This document shows, piece by piece, positions 46,959-60,207 of a stretch of 64,000 nt of DNA; the first letter of the stretch is position 1, and the number at the start of each line of letters is the position of its first letter. The notes beneath the pieces are model-generated. The model was given only the letters and a program-made list of their open reading frames with translations. It did no database searches and had not been told where the DNA came from. A program made the position numbers and the translations under genes. The DNA is from Elmis aenea (lineage: Eukaryota > Arthropoda > Insecta > Coleoptera > Elmidae). The stretch covers positions 4,278,001-4,342,000 of the forward strand of contig OX393579.1 of the NCBI GenBank assembly GCA_947652605.1, read 5' to 3'.

Positions 46959-47310
46959 TACGAGGGCCAAATAAAATGTACTGTGAATTTAAAAAAACGT
47001 TAGTATTTTATGTGATTTGCTTTCAAATACGTTTAAAGTAATTGCCTTCGGCAATGATATATTTCACATTACTTTTCACTCCTTAAAAGCTCCCAGCCAA
47101 TCTTCCTCTGAAAGACTTGTGAATTATTAATATTCTTATGCAAGAATTTGTTTACCTGCAAAATTTTATTTATTTTCATCAATAATCAAAAGTCGCCACT
47201 GTTAAGTCTGGTGAGTACGGTGAATGCTCTGTAATTTTCATTTTTATCAGCCAAAAACCTGAGAGTTAAAGCTGGGTTATGAAAAGTATATAGTTACGGT
47301 GCCCATACGA
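46959..47310 (-). mobile_element. Mariner-like fossil with C-terminal transposase trace
   Basis: TACGAGGGCCAAATAAAATG at the left edge has the form of a mariner terminus after TA. On the minus strand, about 47225-47190 reads EHSPYSPDL, the conserved (E)HPPYSPDLAP segment with a catalytic Asp, and just upstream TLRFLADKNE fits the preceding region. The frames switch repeatedly and the right end is not identifiable. It is a different, older element than the one at 1899. Confidence 0.6.
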
Positions 47311-47367
47311 ACTTTATTATAAACTTATTTTAAACTTTTTAAAGCAATGTCATTAAAATTTATCTAT
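47311..47367. other. Short spacer
   Basis: AT-rich join between the mariner fossil and the truncated foldback copy. Confidence 0.3.
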
Positions 47368-47958
47368 TTAAGCATGGGGATCTCGCTTATTATAATAGCT
47401 AGAGTATAGGTTTAAATTTGGCGAAGCTGCTAAATTCCGTGCTCAACAATAATCCAAAGAGAAATTGAAAATAGCTCAAACGGTATCCGAGAAAATTAGG
47501 AAAAACTGGAAAATGCGATTTTTAAAAATCGTTTATAACTCCTTAGGAGTAAAAAATATTTCGAATTTGTAAAAACGTTGCCCAAGCAAATTTTTAAGCC
47601 GAATCGGATGGCGATCACTAACTTTTCCTTGGTCGATTCGTTTTTGTTTTACGACAATCAACTTTATTTTTTCTTATTGGCGCAATTTTTGCTATTAACA
47701 TAATCAAATAGCATTTATTTTTCCGAATTCATTGATGTATCGCACATGGTAGTTTACCTCTTCATTGACTGCCAAATTTGAAAAACAATACGTTTTAAAC
47801 AACAACCACTATAAATCAGGCAGCCCAGCCGTTGCAGTTCATCTCGTTTCTATGACAACCATCAACAAACTGAAAGTTTTGAAAGCCACACATTAATGTC
47901 ACAGTAATAAATTCGTAAAAAGAACTTTAATAACGAAGAAAAACGCGATATGCTACTT
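47368..47958. mobile_element. Foldback family A copy 2, left arm only
   Basis: From TTAAGCATGGGGATCTCGCT it matches the left arm of the 5334-6800 element throughout and continues into the start of the loop (AACTTTAATAACGAAGAAAA, ATATGCTAC). It lacks the terminal TACAGGGTG and the entire right arm. It is thus a truncated half-copy that cannot fold on itself. Confidence 0.9.
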
Positions 47959-50900
47959 GCAAAATAAACAGTCTATTCTTAACGGTAATTTTAAAGCAAT
48001 TTTTTGTGTTCGATCCAAAAAATATTATTAGTAGTTAAAATAAGTTAAAAATTTAGTTCGGATAAGACAGTAGCAAGATGCAGGAGTATCGAAGTGACAG
48101 CTATTTTTTTTTAAAGGTATTTTAAGATCTGATATTAGCAAACTTATTTATGTCCACCGATGAACAGATTGTAAATACATCTATAGATTTATTAGAAAAA
48201 TAGAGCTAGGTTTTGAAGTGGTAAATATTTCAGTAAAAAAATGAGCTTTAACTTCATATTCAAGTATTTTTGCAATTGCTAACTTCTCCAAATATATTTG
48301 ACTACAATCTACTTGCTTCTTCGCAACTTATAGATTAAACAATAATAAATTACTTACGCTAATCTTTCTTAGTCACCCAATTCCATAATTTTAGAAAGTT
48401 AAAATCAGTGTCTTTATTTAATTAAATTTCGCCGAAACAATTAAATCCACTAAGTATTAAACCAAAATTCCTAATTAGTATTAAAACTAATTAGCCGTAT
48501 GTCAAACTTCAACCAAGTCAGATAAATAATTGATTGCATACATAAATGAATTAACAATGTATAAAAAGCTTCTTCATTCGTACGTAGATTCATACAATTA
48601 GGGTGGCGTGGATCATTTCCTAGAACAATGCTTTTGTTAATTTAGCTTGTGTATCTGCTGCATAGGCACACAATGACGGGATTCATGGTGGCTGTGTTCA
48701 GGCTGGTAAAAGGGTAGGAAGGTTCAAGACACTGCAATTACTGCTTCTGAAAGTGTTCATTATCAAGTCAACGGCGACTTTACGCAAGGTATTAGATACT
48801 TTTACAGTAGGTGCATGGATAAACACAAATTCTGAAGGTCGAAATTACCTGAAGCGACAATTTCTAAAGAAGTTAATTGAAGTGTGGTTAATATGAACTC
48901 GCAAACATATTTATGGTATATTTTAAGACGAATTTTGAAAGTTAATATCTTTTGAGGAAATTATTTTGTACAACAAATTATCTGTAAAGAAATCCCCTTG
49001 CTATGTGGAACTGCTATAAACAAAGTTTAGGTTGTATACATATATGTATACAACTAAGTTGGCGATGGTCTAAAATAAACAAAACATTTGTAAAATAATT
49101 AAATATACGTAAAGAGAATTAAAAATTGCTCTACAAAAAAAAGCAAAAAACGCAAAAACATGGATATTTTCTACATTTGTTCATTATTAAATAAAAGTGC
49201 AAGATTTACAAAACTAAACTAAACCAATATAACTTACTTTTTTTATTACAAATAATGTAAAATTGTGTGAGTGTTTAGCATAAACCGATCTTAAAACCGC
49301 CAAACTAAGCTAGGCAATGTACCTTTTTTTGTTTTTAACATAAAAACATTTTACATACAAATTTTAATAAGCAGTAAACAGCAGAAACAACGATAAAGAT
49401 AAAAATTTTACGGAAGTAACTATAAGAAACCACATTAAAAAGTATTCACATAAAATCCATGTTCAACACAAACAGTTTATGGGAAGTATAACAAGGTTTA
49501 AAAAAGAAATCCTGCAAGTAACGGACGTTTTTATTCGCAAGTTGTATTAACTGTTTACACTCGAATAATGGACGGTTGACTGGAATATTGGACTTTAATG
49601 TTTATACAGGATTAGCGAATTTCACACATGAACTAATTTGACTGTGAATAATGTGCTGATATGCTTATAAATCAGCTTCCCATAATGGAAGGATTTCGCA
49701 GGTAAATATGGCCTTAGCTTCTATATACGCTTTTGAACCGAAATAACAACATTAACACTGAATAAACATAAAGGAACAACAACCTTCTAATAATACACAA
49801 ACCAAACAATATATCAAACTTTTTAACAGGTTTTTATCAAAATTTCACTAAATTTACTTCATTTATGTGAGAGCTACCGCAAAGAGATTGATTCTCGGAC
49901 CCATGAGGTTACATACATCAAAAATAACTTCGTATATGAATACTAAAAACGAATGTGTTAATAAAAAGGCGTGCGTTTTACCAGAACAGATTCATTATTT
50001 TGTGGATAATGGATTACGAATCAAGACAAAAGAATATTTTTATAAATCTACACGTCTTGGTACATTGACGAATTTTGATTTAACAAAATAAATTGCAGAC
50101 CTTATTTAAAAATTTCAATGTTTAGTGAAAGAGTTTTAATTGTTTTACCGGCAAACAATAACTAATTCGAATTACATAAATGTTAGAATTATTTTGGTAA
50201 TCCTTGTAATATAAGTAGGTTTAGTCAAAAACTTCATTGAACAATTAAAAATCCTCCGAAGAAGATATGGGAGTTGTTTAACACACAGTTTTTCTTTAAG
50301 AAGTAGCTAATAGATACCAAGATAGGTAATTTTTTAGTAAACTTACTTATCTTTTAAAATAGTAGAGTTTCAAATACCTTGTGTTGAACAAATAAAAACA
50401 AGGAACAATCAATAAGCGACTGAGAGGATGTTAAAATGTTGCAGCTTCACCAACTATGTTATAGGTAATTAAAGAGCCCAAGAAACAAAAATAAGAATTA
50501 TCATACAGCTACTCGTCCAACTGGAGAAACTTGGATTTTAAATTAATGCCTAGAGAAGAAATATTATGTGGGAAAGGATACTTTAGACTCTACAGAATCC
50601 TTTCGTTAATACATTTTCCCAAGCTTAAAGAATATATCGAGGCACAAAATAGGGAGAATGATAGAGAAGAAGTGATGAAATTATAATTGTCTACAAAAAG
50701 TAACAACTATTACATGAATACAAAGATTATCAACAGATTACGAGATGAAAAAATTACAAAGATTTCACTAGAAGTTGAAAGAGGCACGAAGAGAAAAGAA
50801 GGTCGGTCACAGAGGAGATTAATACGGGCAGTGGCAGAGAAACTTACGCATTTCCATGTTAAAAAAAAATGAAATAAAGACAAAAAAAAAAGATTAAAGC

Positions 50901-51517
50901 TCTTTGACTTTTAAGGCCTGTAGTGTTGTTGTATATACCTACATATTTATTTAAGAAAGTAAATTTACAATTTTTAAGCCTGAAAATCAAACAGATAATT
51001 ATTATTTCAATTATCTAGTTGGGTGTGGCAGGGATTATTGAAATTTATGCTGTGACAAATTTTACACAATTATATAAGCAGGTCAACGTTGTAAATCAGC
51101 ACCACAGCTACATACCTAATTTTGAATTATGATGCGGTTTTCTGCGATTATATATTGCTAATAATCTCTGTTATATTGAAATTCATTTCCAACAAATATA
51201 ATTTATAAAGATGTATCTGAACGTTAACACTAAAGCACATTTATTTAATTTTTTTTTAAACATGGACTGTATCCGATTTTGTGAAATAGGCATTTTACGG
51301 AAACCTAATTTTTGGTGATTTTTCAGTAGATTACCTCCAGTATTTTCAGTTTCCGGTAGTATAATATTTGTTCTTATTTAAGGTAATTTGACGACGAACA
51401 TTTAAACAGCAAAAATTTATTTATAAGCCAGCATTCACCATCAAACCACTAACATTATGCTAGTACGATTATAATTTATTTTTATTGTCATGACTCCTTC
51501 AACGTTGTCTAGAACTG
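47959..51517. other. Long AT-rich stretch without recognised genes
   Basis: Short frames only. 49867-50091 and 50687-50872 (plus strand) have no domain I recognise; the latter has a basic SLEVERGTKRKEGRSQRR run that is too weak to call a LINE tail. No paired ends. Confidence 0.35.
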
Positions 51518-51844
51518 TTAAGTTGTGTTGTGCTGACTTTTTTCCATGTTTTTTTGTCTTGTGCTAGATTTCTTGGGTCTTTCCATTTGATGTTTCAGTT
51601 GCTGCTTTTTTAACTTCGTCTTGCCAGGTTTTTCTCGGTCTACCTTCTTTGTTTTTCCCTGTGATCTTGCTTCATAGGCTTTTTTGGTTAACCTTTCTTC
51701 TTTCATCCTATAAATGTGACCCAACCATCCCAGCTGTCTTTCTTCTAATTTAATTTTAACTGTTTTTATCTTTAATTGTTCTCTATATGTTTCGTTTTCG
51801 ATTCTGTCCTTTTGTTTGAATTGTTTGTGCTTAAAAACTAGCAA
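51518..51844 (-). mobile_element. LINE RT C-terminal fragment
   Basis: The 108-codon minus-strand frame reads DRIENETYREQLKIKTVKIK, then ERQLGWLGHIYRMKEERLTK, KAYEARSQGKTKK and KPGKTKLKKQQLK. This is the C-terminal tail of an insect LINE polymerase, downstream of the RT domain, and is the best-preserved tail in the window. The GRP-type motif is altered and a frameshift lies after it. The copy is 5'-truncated. Confidence 0.85.
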
Positions 51845-53202
51845 TTTTTAAGAATTTACAGGAGACTAAGCTCTAAAAGTTTTTTTTTTGAAACCAGCCG
51901 ATGCCTAAAAATAGCAATCACATCTCCACTAAATGCAATTCGCCGTTTCTCAATTAAACATTGTCTCCGAGTTGCTTCCTTGCAACTCACAGGTACCAAT
52001 TACATTAATATTGTAGCTGTGTGCAGACTAATTACTACATTGGTCTGCTAATTAACTGGGGAATAATTACTTTGTTTAGATGGCGCGCAGTGCTAGTTCT
52101 CAAAGCCGCGCGTTAATCACCACCTAATTAGACGTTATTGATATCGGTAATGGAACTACATACTCCCAGCACTGCATTTTATATAAATTCAGCAAATTGC
52201 GGTTGCTTATACTTCTTCGTACGGCATAGAACACCGCTGCAAGATAATAATAGAACGTTATTAGCTCATATTCATATTTACGTAGAAGCCTTGATTAATA
52301 TTAAAGACGACATAAATATACAAGCGATTGTAAAGCGCACATGAAAGCACAGCTCTATTCATATCAAAGTTATTTAGACATTTGCACTTAATTACATATC
52401 CAATATAATGTTAATAAAGGGCGCACAATCTCACTCCAACGTGGAAACATAATTATAGTTATTCAGACGGTATTTGCGCGCAGAATTTACCCCGGGCAGC
52501 GTCAAATTTCTTGAGAGTAAAAAACTTGTAGGCCGTAAAAAATACAATCAAAGCAATTGAAGACAAAAATTAGTTACAGAGAAACGGTTGACAGAAAAAT
52601 GTATTAAGTCGAATTCCCAAAAAAATGGGAAAAAAGGTATGCTTGTGACCATATTTTCTTGAACAAAATAAATGTCAAATAGAGCCACCGGACGATGATC
52701 TATACCAAACCACGTCAAATGCCTACGATCAAAATTTAAAAAAAAATACATGTTCAGTGGCTTTAAGGACGAACACACAAAATTCAATCTAAAATCCCTC
52801 TCACGTCAGTAATAAAAGTAAAATAGAATTAGTTTTAAACACAATACTTATAATAATAAATAATCAATAAATATCACAATTTTGTATTTAAACTTAAACG
52901 ATATTTTTGGGAGAAAAGTATTTTTTTACAAGTCATTTTTATGTTTTAACTTTTTAAGTACCTAATCATAAAATTCTGCACAATTCATGCTATAAATACA
53001 AATGATGTAAACGCAAGCTTCCAGTGCCAGTGTATCGACTCAACTTATACTCAACACTAACGATAATTTTTTTAAAGATATTTAATTTCAGAGAATTGTT
53101 GAAATATTGCAACCCATTTGCAACCATTAAACAAGTTTTAAAACTTTGCTGCCATTTGGTCATTTGTTTTTTATTTTCAAGTGTTTGACACAACAAATTA
53201 TA
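51845..53202. other. No gene recognised; possible regulatory block at 51.95-52.5 kb
   Basis: 51950-52500 has balanced composition for this window and clusters of homeodomain-type TAATTA/ATTA words (for example GCTAATTAACTGG and CACCTAATTAGACG). This could be a conserved enhancer but needs comparison to other genomes. Frames at 52138-52344 and 52548-52787 have no recognised product. Confidence 0.3.
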
Positions 53203-54127
53203 TACAGTGTGTTTGAAATTCGAGTTTAAGCATGGGGATCTCGCTTATTATAATAGCTAGAGTATAGGTTTAAATTTGGCAAAGTTGCTAAATTTGGTGC
53301 TTATTAATAATCCAACGAGAAATTGGAAATATCTTAAACGGTATCTTAGAAAATTAGGAAAAACAGGAAAATACGATTTTTGAAAATCGTCTTTAACTCC
53401 TTTGGAGTATGAAATATTTTAAATGTGTAAAGACAATGCCCAAGCAACTTTTCAAGCCGAATCGAATGGTGGTCACAAATTTTTTCTAGATCGATTCGTT
53501 TTTGTTTTATGACAACCAACTTTATGTTTTCTTATGGGCGCAATTTTTGCTGTTTACATAAACCAATAGCATTTATTTTTTTGAATCCATTGATGTATTA
53601 CACATGGTATTTTACTTTTTCTTTCATTGTCAAATTTCAAAAAATACGTTTTAAACAATAACCATTATAAATCAGGTTGGCCGGTCATTGTAGTTTATGT
53701 TGTTTCCATGACAACCGATCAACAAACTAAAAGTTTTGAAGGTCTGTTATTCGTAAAAATGAACTTTAATAACGAAGAAAAACGCGGTATGCTGCCCATA
53801 ACAAAAAACAAAGTTGGTTGTCTAAAACAAAAACGAATCGACCTAGAAAAAATTTGTGACCACCATCCGATTCGGCTTAAAAAGTTGCTTGGGCAACTTT
53901 TTTACACATTTAAAATATTTCAAACTCCAAAGGAATTATAAACGATTTTTAAAAATCGTATTTTCCAGTTTTTCCTAATTTTCTCGGATACCGTTTGAGA
54001 TATTTCCAATTTCTCTTTGGATTAATAATGAGCACCAAATTTAGCAACTGCCAAATTTAAACCTATACTCTAGCTATTATAATAAGCGAGATCCCCATGC
54101 TTAAACTCGAATTTCAAACACCCTGTA
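53203..54127. mobile_element. Foldback family A copy 3, loop mostly deleted
   Basis: The ends TACAGTGTGTTTGAAATTCG and CGAATTTCAAACACCCTGTA pair, and arms of about 450 bp match family A copy 1 (GCATGGGGATCTCGCTTATT, TAGCTAGAGTATAGGTTTAA). The HTH start (ATGAACTTTAATAACGAAGA, then MLP) is reached near 53760. The rest of the loop is missing and the right arm follows directly. At 925 bp it is about 540 bp shorter than copy 1. Confidence 0.92.
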
Positions 54128-55664
54128 TATAGAATTAAAACAGTAGGTAGACGTACATTATTCAGAAAGGACAGTAGCTATAAGAATATCAGCAACATAT
54201 AACGCTCATCGGTACACAAATGAAGCAAATTTCAAATTATATTCTATTTGATCGCTAAAAAACAGAACAGCGCTCATCAAATAATACGACGGGATGAGAG
54301 CATCGCGAACTTCCTTTGATGTTGAGTGAGGATTTCTACTGGAAACAAAATAACATCGTCATCATGTGTTGTGTTTCCACAAGCTTTACGATCACGTGAT
54401 CACGACAAGGGGCCACATGCTTAGGGGAAGCTATAATAACAACGGTGAAGTACTGACGACGACGATTTCGGGGATCGGCTTTTGAAAATTACTAAAAGGA
54501 TATTAATCACTAATCACGCTAAAGATGGAAAGAACAATCGGGGAGGCTATAAACGCACCATGGATAAAATGAATAGCTGTCCATTCATTTCAATTCGGAG
54601 TCAGTCTTTTGATTACATTAGCTTGGTCATTAAGTTCGGAGTTTTAGATTCCGGCGCGCATAGAATTCTTACACAAAACCGTGAGTAATTAATTTAAGAG
54701 GTCTTGTACAGTAATATTGTGTAGACATTGCCTAGGGCTTAATTGTAAAAATTCAATAACAAACCAAAAATGCACTGTAAAAGCAAAGCTTGGGCAAAGA
54801 CTTAAAACAAATGTTTTATTCATATTTTATACATTTTTAAGAGCACTTAAATAATGACAAATTTTGCCTAATTGCTTGTATATTTAACCCATTTATACCT
54901 TAACGTATGTCGCATAAGTTTTGGCACCAATTTCAACAATTTTTTTTTTGTAAAAAAAATTCATTTACATAATTTTATTAATAGTGCAGACCGGGGATAA
55001 ATTTAACACGGGCAAGTTGTAACAGTGCCTATAGTTTCTTTAATTTTGGTTATATGTTGCTTTAAGCGCTTTAGCAATGTTCATTTACATCCACCTCCCT
55101 ACCTACATTGCTAGTTTTCATCTGTCGTAGAGGTTAAGTTTTTGCCAGCCAGAGTCACTATTTTCCGCCCAAAAGTTAATGTATGGTGTCACCGGTCGAG
55201 TGACTTTTAGGCAATATCTAAAAGAGGAACAAAAAAGTACCTAGATTATTATGTTCTAAATTTTGTTGGCTATTAGTGGATGCAATACGATTTGACGTTG
55301 GAATCGTGATTAATTGTGGATTCGCTCCAACTTGTTTTGTGTACACTTGGGGTCAAAAGTAACAGTGTTACAAACAACCCTAATCAATGTTTTCAGTTGC
55401 AAATGTTCGCTCTTAGCATATAATTGGTGGTTTTCTTCGTAGATGGAACATACAAAGCTTGTCGGATTGATTTTCCAATTTGTTGCATTTTTTGTTTAAC
55501 TTTTTTTTCATGTTGCTAACGTGTAGGTATTTTGGAATCAAATATTAATTTTGTTGATGAATACTAATATAGTTGATACAATCTTCGTTAGCGGGTTTGG
55601 AACAGCGTCTTCTATAGTTGTAAGTTGTAAGTTGTAAGTCTTTATCAAAACGACTGACAGTTCT
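54128..55664. other. No gene recognised; mixed-composition region at 54.28-54.69 kb
   Basis: 54280-54690 is less AT-rich and has a 68-codon plus-strand frame (54482-54688) with no recognised domain. A GTAAGTTGTAAGTTGTAAG microsatellite is at 55620-55639. Near 54985-55370 pogo-like words appear without clear inverted ends. Confidence 0.3.
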
Positions 55665-56440
55665 GACAAGGGAACCTCACTTGGTGGTGCTAAAGTCGGT
55701 TGATGGGATTAAGATTTCGAGAATGAAGAAGAGTACCAACTTTTTTGGCCCCGGAAACTCAAAATTAACCGTTGAAACTCAATTTTATTTTAAAAAATTG
55801 CACGAAATAGGTTAAATATCAGGTGTAAATGAACTCTGGCACACCCTATTTTTTCTTTAGTTTTGATACTAGATAAATAACATTTTAGACACATGATTTG
55901 TGTAAAAAATCGGATTTTTGAGCACATGCACACAATTGTTTTCCGGTTTCGAAGGAAATGACCATAACTTTGTTATTTTAAATGGAACACCCTGTATATT
56001 TTTACATTTTTGGGAAGATGAAGCAATTTTGAGTACAATAGCATCATTTTGGTTAATTTTTTTAACCTTAAATAGCCAGAGTTCATTTACACCTGGTATA
56101 GCAGATTTTATTCAATTTGGATTTGGTGCCAAAAAAATTAAAAACATTATTTTTATTTACGAATTCTTACTTTTAAAGAGAAAACTTGTTAATAAAACAT
56201 AAGAGCAATGTGATTTAACAATAATTATTTACAAGTTTATGTTCACTTCAAGTACCTTTAACAGTTTAACCTATTTCGTGCAATTTTTCAAAAAATAAAA
56301 ATTGAGTTTCAACGGTAAGTTTTAAGTTTCCGGGGCAAAAAAGTTTGTACTCTTCTTCATTCACGATCTTCTTTCGGAAAATCTTAGTCCCATCAACCGA
56401 CTTTAGTAACACCAAGTGAGATTCCCTTGTGAGTATTGAT
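55665..56440. mobile_element. Foldback element with AAGGGAA.CTCACTTGGTG ends
   Basis: The left end CAAGGGAACCTCACTTGGTG and the right end CACCAAGTGAGATTCCCTTG pair, and AAAGTCGGTTGATGGGA continues the arms. The arms run about 150 bp (AATTTTATTTT, TTGCACGAAATAGGTTAAA). Inner segments CAGGTGTAAATGAACTCTGG and CCAGAGTTCATTTACACCTG also pair. A CACCCTGTA end with flanking AAATGGA sits inside at about 55988-55997, likely an older nested end. It interrupts a LINE RT fragment at its right edge. Confidence 0.85.
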
Positions 56441-56600
56441 CATCGCATTTGTTTCTAAACAACGTCTCATTGATGTAAGATTTCAACAATAGGCTGTGGT
56501 GTTTTGATAGAAGTTGTTCTAGTTTGAACTCTAATCCCTTGTGCCGGACTTTATCAAAAGCCTGGGCAACGTCCAGAAATACAGATAATTAAAAATATTT
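56409..56600 (-). mobile_element. LINE reverse transcriptase fragment, first catalytic motif
   Basis: The minus strand reads FLDVAQAFDKVRHKGLEFKL, then EQLLSKHHSLLLKSYINETL. This is the RT segment around the first catalytic aspartate (LDV..AFD.V.H.GL..KL), typical of jockey-like LINEs. The frame runs on into the foldback element and stops, so the foldback inserted into the LINE. Upstream to about 56730 RT-like spacing persists weakly. Inactive fragment. Confidence 0.85.
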
Positions 56601-58999
56601 TTATTGATCTGGTTGACACATTTAGTTAATTTTTCGTTGAAGGATAAATAGTAGGGTTTTTTATTAGTTTTTTGACAACGATGTTGTCTATAAACAAAAT
56701 AAAAACGTCGAGATAATTATCCTTTTTAGTATAAAGTAAAGATAAATGAAGAGTTTGTTAGCATGTTCAACACTAGGAAATTCGCCATCAACCCTATCAT
56801 GGCTGATTTGCAGAAAGAGTCTCCACGGATTCTTTTAAAACTGAGACAAAAATATGAAGAAAAATACCATTACTTTTCAATTTACGAATAAATTCAACAC
56901 ATTTCTCAAATAATAGCTGTACTCCTTGTACATTTAGCTTTTTAAAGAGGTTACAAATTTACCTCCCAAAGCACAACGGTTAACGTTCTCCAAATAATTT
57001 ACAAAATTTTGACGTACATTTTAAACGCACCAAAATAAAAATTTAATCGAAAATTGCTTTCTTATCAAATCCTGAATTTTAGTCATAACCGATTTACGAT
57101 TCCAGCCAAATAACTAATTAAAACGTGCAGTGCATAAAATATAATGACGGATCGTAAAATTGGTTCCATGAAAAATAAATTACTCTCGCCACCACCAGAA
57201 TTTCATCTTTAAAAATTTAGAATTCCAATTAAAATTTGCTCCATTTTTGATCAGGTACTTAGATTAAGGTCCGACATTTTATGTTAATTTGAAATGTAGC
57301 TGTAATAGCTTAATCAAACAGTCGTTTAATTATTTAAAATTAATCACCCGTACCATACCACACTTCTAAAAATTTAATGGTGCTGCATCCGCCGGCCAAA
57401 TACGTTATTAAATAACTAAACTATCACATTTGGACATAATATCGGTAATATTTTATTGTATAATGTATATTTTAACTAGTTGTTTTGTGAAAATTGCATG
57501 AGCTGTTTAATTAGTTGTCAAGTTTAATTAAATCCGATAAAATATTGACGCGATATTGCTTATTTATGTTCGAACTCAAAATTTTATATCATAGCCTGCT
57601 GTTGTGTACATTATTAATATGGTTTATTATGTTGCGCATTCTCATTTACACAGTTTGTCCGAAATAAATCAAACTCATTGGGAATTCAAAAATTTTGCGG
57701 CTACAGAAACTATTAAGTGACCAAATAACGCAGAATATTGTTAAATAATCTAAACTACCTTTGTACGTTTTGCAGTATCGTTTATTTTAACATATTAATA
57801 AGTTTCTTTATATGTTTGTTCCAACAAATGAATTTAAAAAACATTTATGAAACAATTTCCGCGCACACGAAGCTTATACATGGCGTTAACACTGTCTGTC
57901 TGATTATTTGTTCAAAACTAGTCATATCCAAGTTGGCAAACTCGATGAAAACCCACTTCCTGCAACACCCCAAGGGGAACCGCGGCAAACATAGTGTTTA
58001 GATAACTACGGTGCGAAAAATATATCAGCCAACCGTATCCCTTGCACATTTCACGATGACAGACGTCGTCTATACGTGAACTGAACTGAATACGTTACCT
58101 CGGCTTTGTTCAACAAAATTCGATCTATATCTCCACATCTCAAATGTTTGTCGTCGTACGAAAGTCCAGTTGTCTTGGACTTCAAGTATGACATCCACAA
58201 AGGTCCATTCTAGCAAGTTAACAAAGATGTACATCATTTCAACATCGGTTGTAACATTTTGCATTACAATAGAATACGTTTTGTTTCATTGTGATGGAAA
58301 ATATGTACATCAACTCAACTCATAATTTTAAACAAACAACAAAATATACTTAGATGAAATTAAACCACCCTATATGATTTTAAATTGAGTACAAACTGTT
58401 TGCTTTATATAAAAAAGAAGTTATGTAGCAAATATAAAAGCAACAAAATAATTTAAAATGCTATATAAAAGAACCGAATGCTACATAAAGTAATAAAATG
58501 AATTAAAAATAATAATAATTTAAAGGAATTTTTATGTTATTATCGAATTATCTTCTAGTTTGTATTATTTTATTCCTGTTTTTTTGAAAATATATTTAAT
58601 TTTGTATAACTTTGTTCTGGGTTTGTTAAATGTCCCACAATTAATGAGATTTTGTTTTAATCTTCCAAAAATAGATTTATTAGGTTGTCTTTTTTATAGG
58701 TAACGATTAAATTATGTTTCACTAGCAGCTTCAGAATTATTATTACTTTGAATAAAACATTCTTACATATCATACTTTTCGTAAAATATTCGTAAGTCAT
58801 TTCGTGTTTTTAAGGTAGAAAAATAAAAACAATCAACAATAAACGTGATTGTTTCTGTCAAATTATCGTTAAAACAACAGAATGACAGTTTGTTTTACCA
58901 GTTATATTTTTAATGACATAAGCCTACTACTAGAAAAAAATAAAATACGAGAAATTACCTAATTTTTGCTTTAATGTAAGGAAAATGAATAAATCGACC
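56601..58999. other. No gene recognised
   Basis: Mostly AT-rich. 57860-58260 has more balanced composition and frames on both strands (57738-58001 plus, 58070-58264 minus) without recognised domains. I record the region as a possible conserved block only. Confidence 0.3.
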
Positions 59000-59397
59000 C
59001 CACATGATATATATTATTGGAATGGGGGAAAAATCCTCTTTCTCGTGATGCCACAGCCAACTATGGGTTTAGTTTAAAAAAATACAACTTAATGTCACAA
59101 TTAGAATTTCGATTTTTTTCGAAAAATTGTCTACGCCACTGGATTCTTATCAAACAAGTGCCTGTAGAACGTCAAATATATATTTTTTTTGTTATCATAA
59201 ACAAGCGAGATATGTCACAAAACGAAAAGTCGAAAAATCGAGTTATCGGTGATAACTCGGAAACAAAAGACGATAATTAATTTTTGTTTTCACCAATAAC
59301 TTTTTCTCGAAAAAAGAGATCGAGAAAGCGGTCCGTTTTTCGATATTTATTATAGTTACTGAGATTTCCTATGAAAACTTCGAAATTTGCCCACTCT
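59000..59397. mobile_element. Fragment with one CCCACTCTGTA end
   Basis: The right edge reads GCCCACTCTGTAC, resembling CACCCTGTA termini. The internal AAACAAGCGAGATATGTCAC resembles the GCGAGAT subterminal words of families A, C and E. No matching left terminus is seen. The 87-codon frame here ends in the repeat and is not a gene. Confidence 0.4.
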
Positions 59398-60207
59398 GTA
59401 CTCTGGAGTTAATACACAATTTAAAGACGCTTTTTTTAATGATGGGATTTCATTCGTCAAAATTAGTATAGTTTAATTCATCTAAAACGTTGCCAGTGAT
59501 GTTAGCTACCACGAGACTGTGTAAGGTGCTTTTTTCTCCAAAATTAGGTCACCTCGGTATAGTAGTGTTTACTGCTACATTTTTATTGTGCGATATAATG
59601 GAATGGTCCCCAGAATAATATTTTATGTGGTAGATTATTTATCGATTTTGACTGAAGCGCACCAAGATAAAATAAGGTTGCAAGGTAGTCGCATGGGGAC
59701 CCTTTCACAAACTGCTTTGTCCATATACGTTTTTATTGTTATGTCGCTGTAATAAAAGTTTTAATGTGTTCCTTGAAAAAAATATTGTACCTCCAATTGT
59801 CATGTTGTGTTGCTCTCAGATAAAAACCTTCGCCAATACAGAACGTCTACATGAGTACATATTGGAAGTGTTTATATAAAATTAAATTCATTCTTGTGTA
59901 ACTTATTGCTGAAACTGTTATTGCTTTGTTTTTGGTGTGTCGTATCATCATTAGAAAATAATAATCATGTTATAATGCGTTTTAGCAAGCAAGGATATCT
60001 TATTTTGTTAATAATATTGAAGGTTAATTGCTCATTTTATTTTTGGCCAAGTATCAGATTTCTATGGCTTGAGTATCCCGGATCATCAATCAAAGTTCGT
60101 CTGTAACCCTGCTCTGCAACACAAATCAGTTTGCATCGTTAATGGGTAACATAATCAATTCTCCCACAAATTTTATTTTGGTTTAGGAAAATGGAGATTT
60201 ACGGTTA
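59398..60207. other. No gene recognised
   Basis: AT-rich, no paired ends and no credible frame. Confidence 0.3.

Noticed and set aside
50530..50875. Basic plus-strand frame SLEVERGTKRKEGRSQRR as a plus-strand LINE tail
   Set aside because: It lacks the GH, RM and GRP/TW landmarks seen in the other tails. If it proved to be a LINE it would weaken the strand-bias finding.
54482..54688. 68-codon plus-strand ORF as a small gene
   Set aside because: No domain, no clear promoter or splice context, and length within chance for a less AT-rich patch.
54985..55370. Another pogo-like element (CCGGGG, GGGCAAGTTGTAACAG words)
   Set aside because: The two ends cannot be paired convincingly and no TA-bounded terminus is found.
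57738..58264. Two frames, one per strand, as a host gene
   Set aside because: Neither has recognisable motifs or paired splice sites; composition is only mildly different from background.
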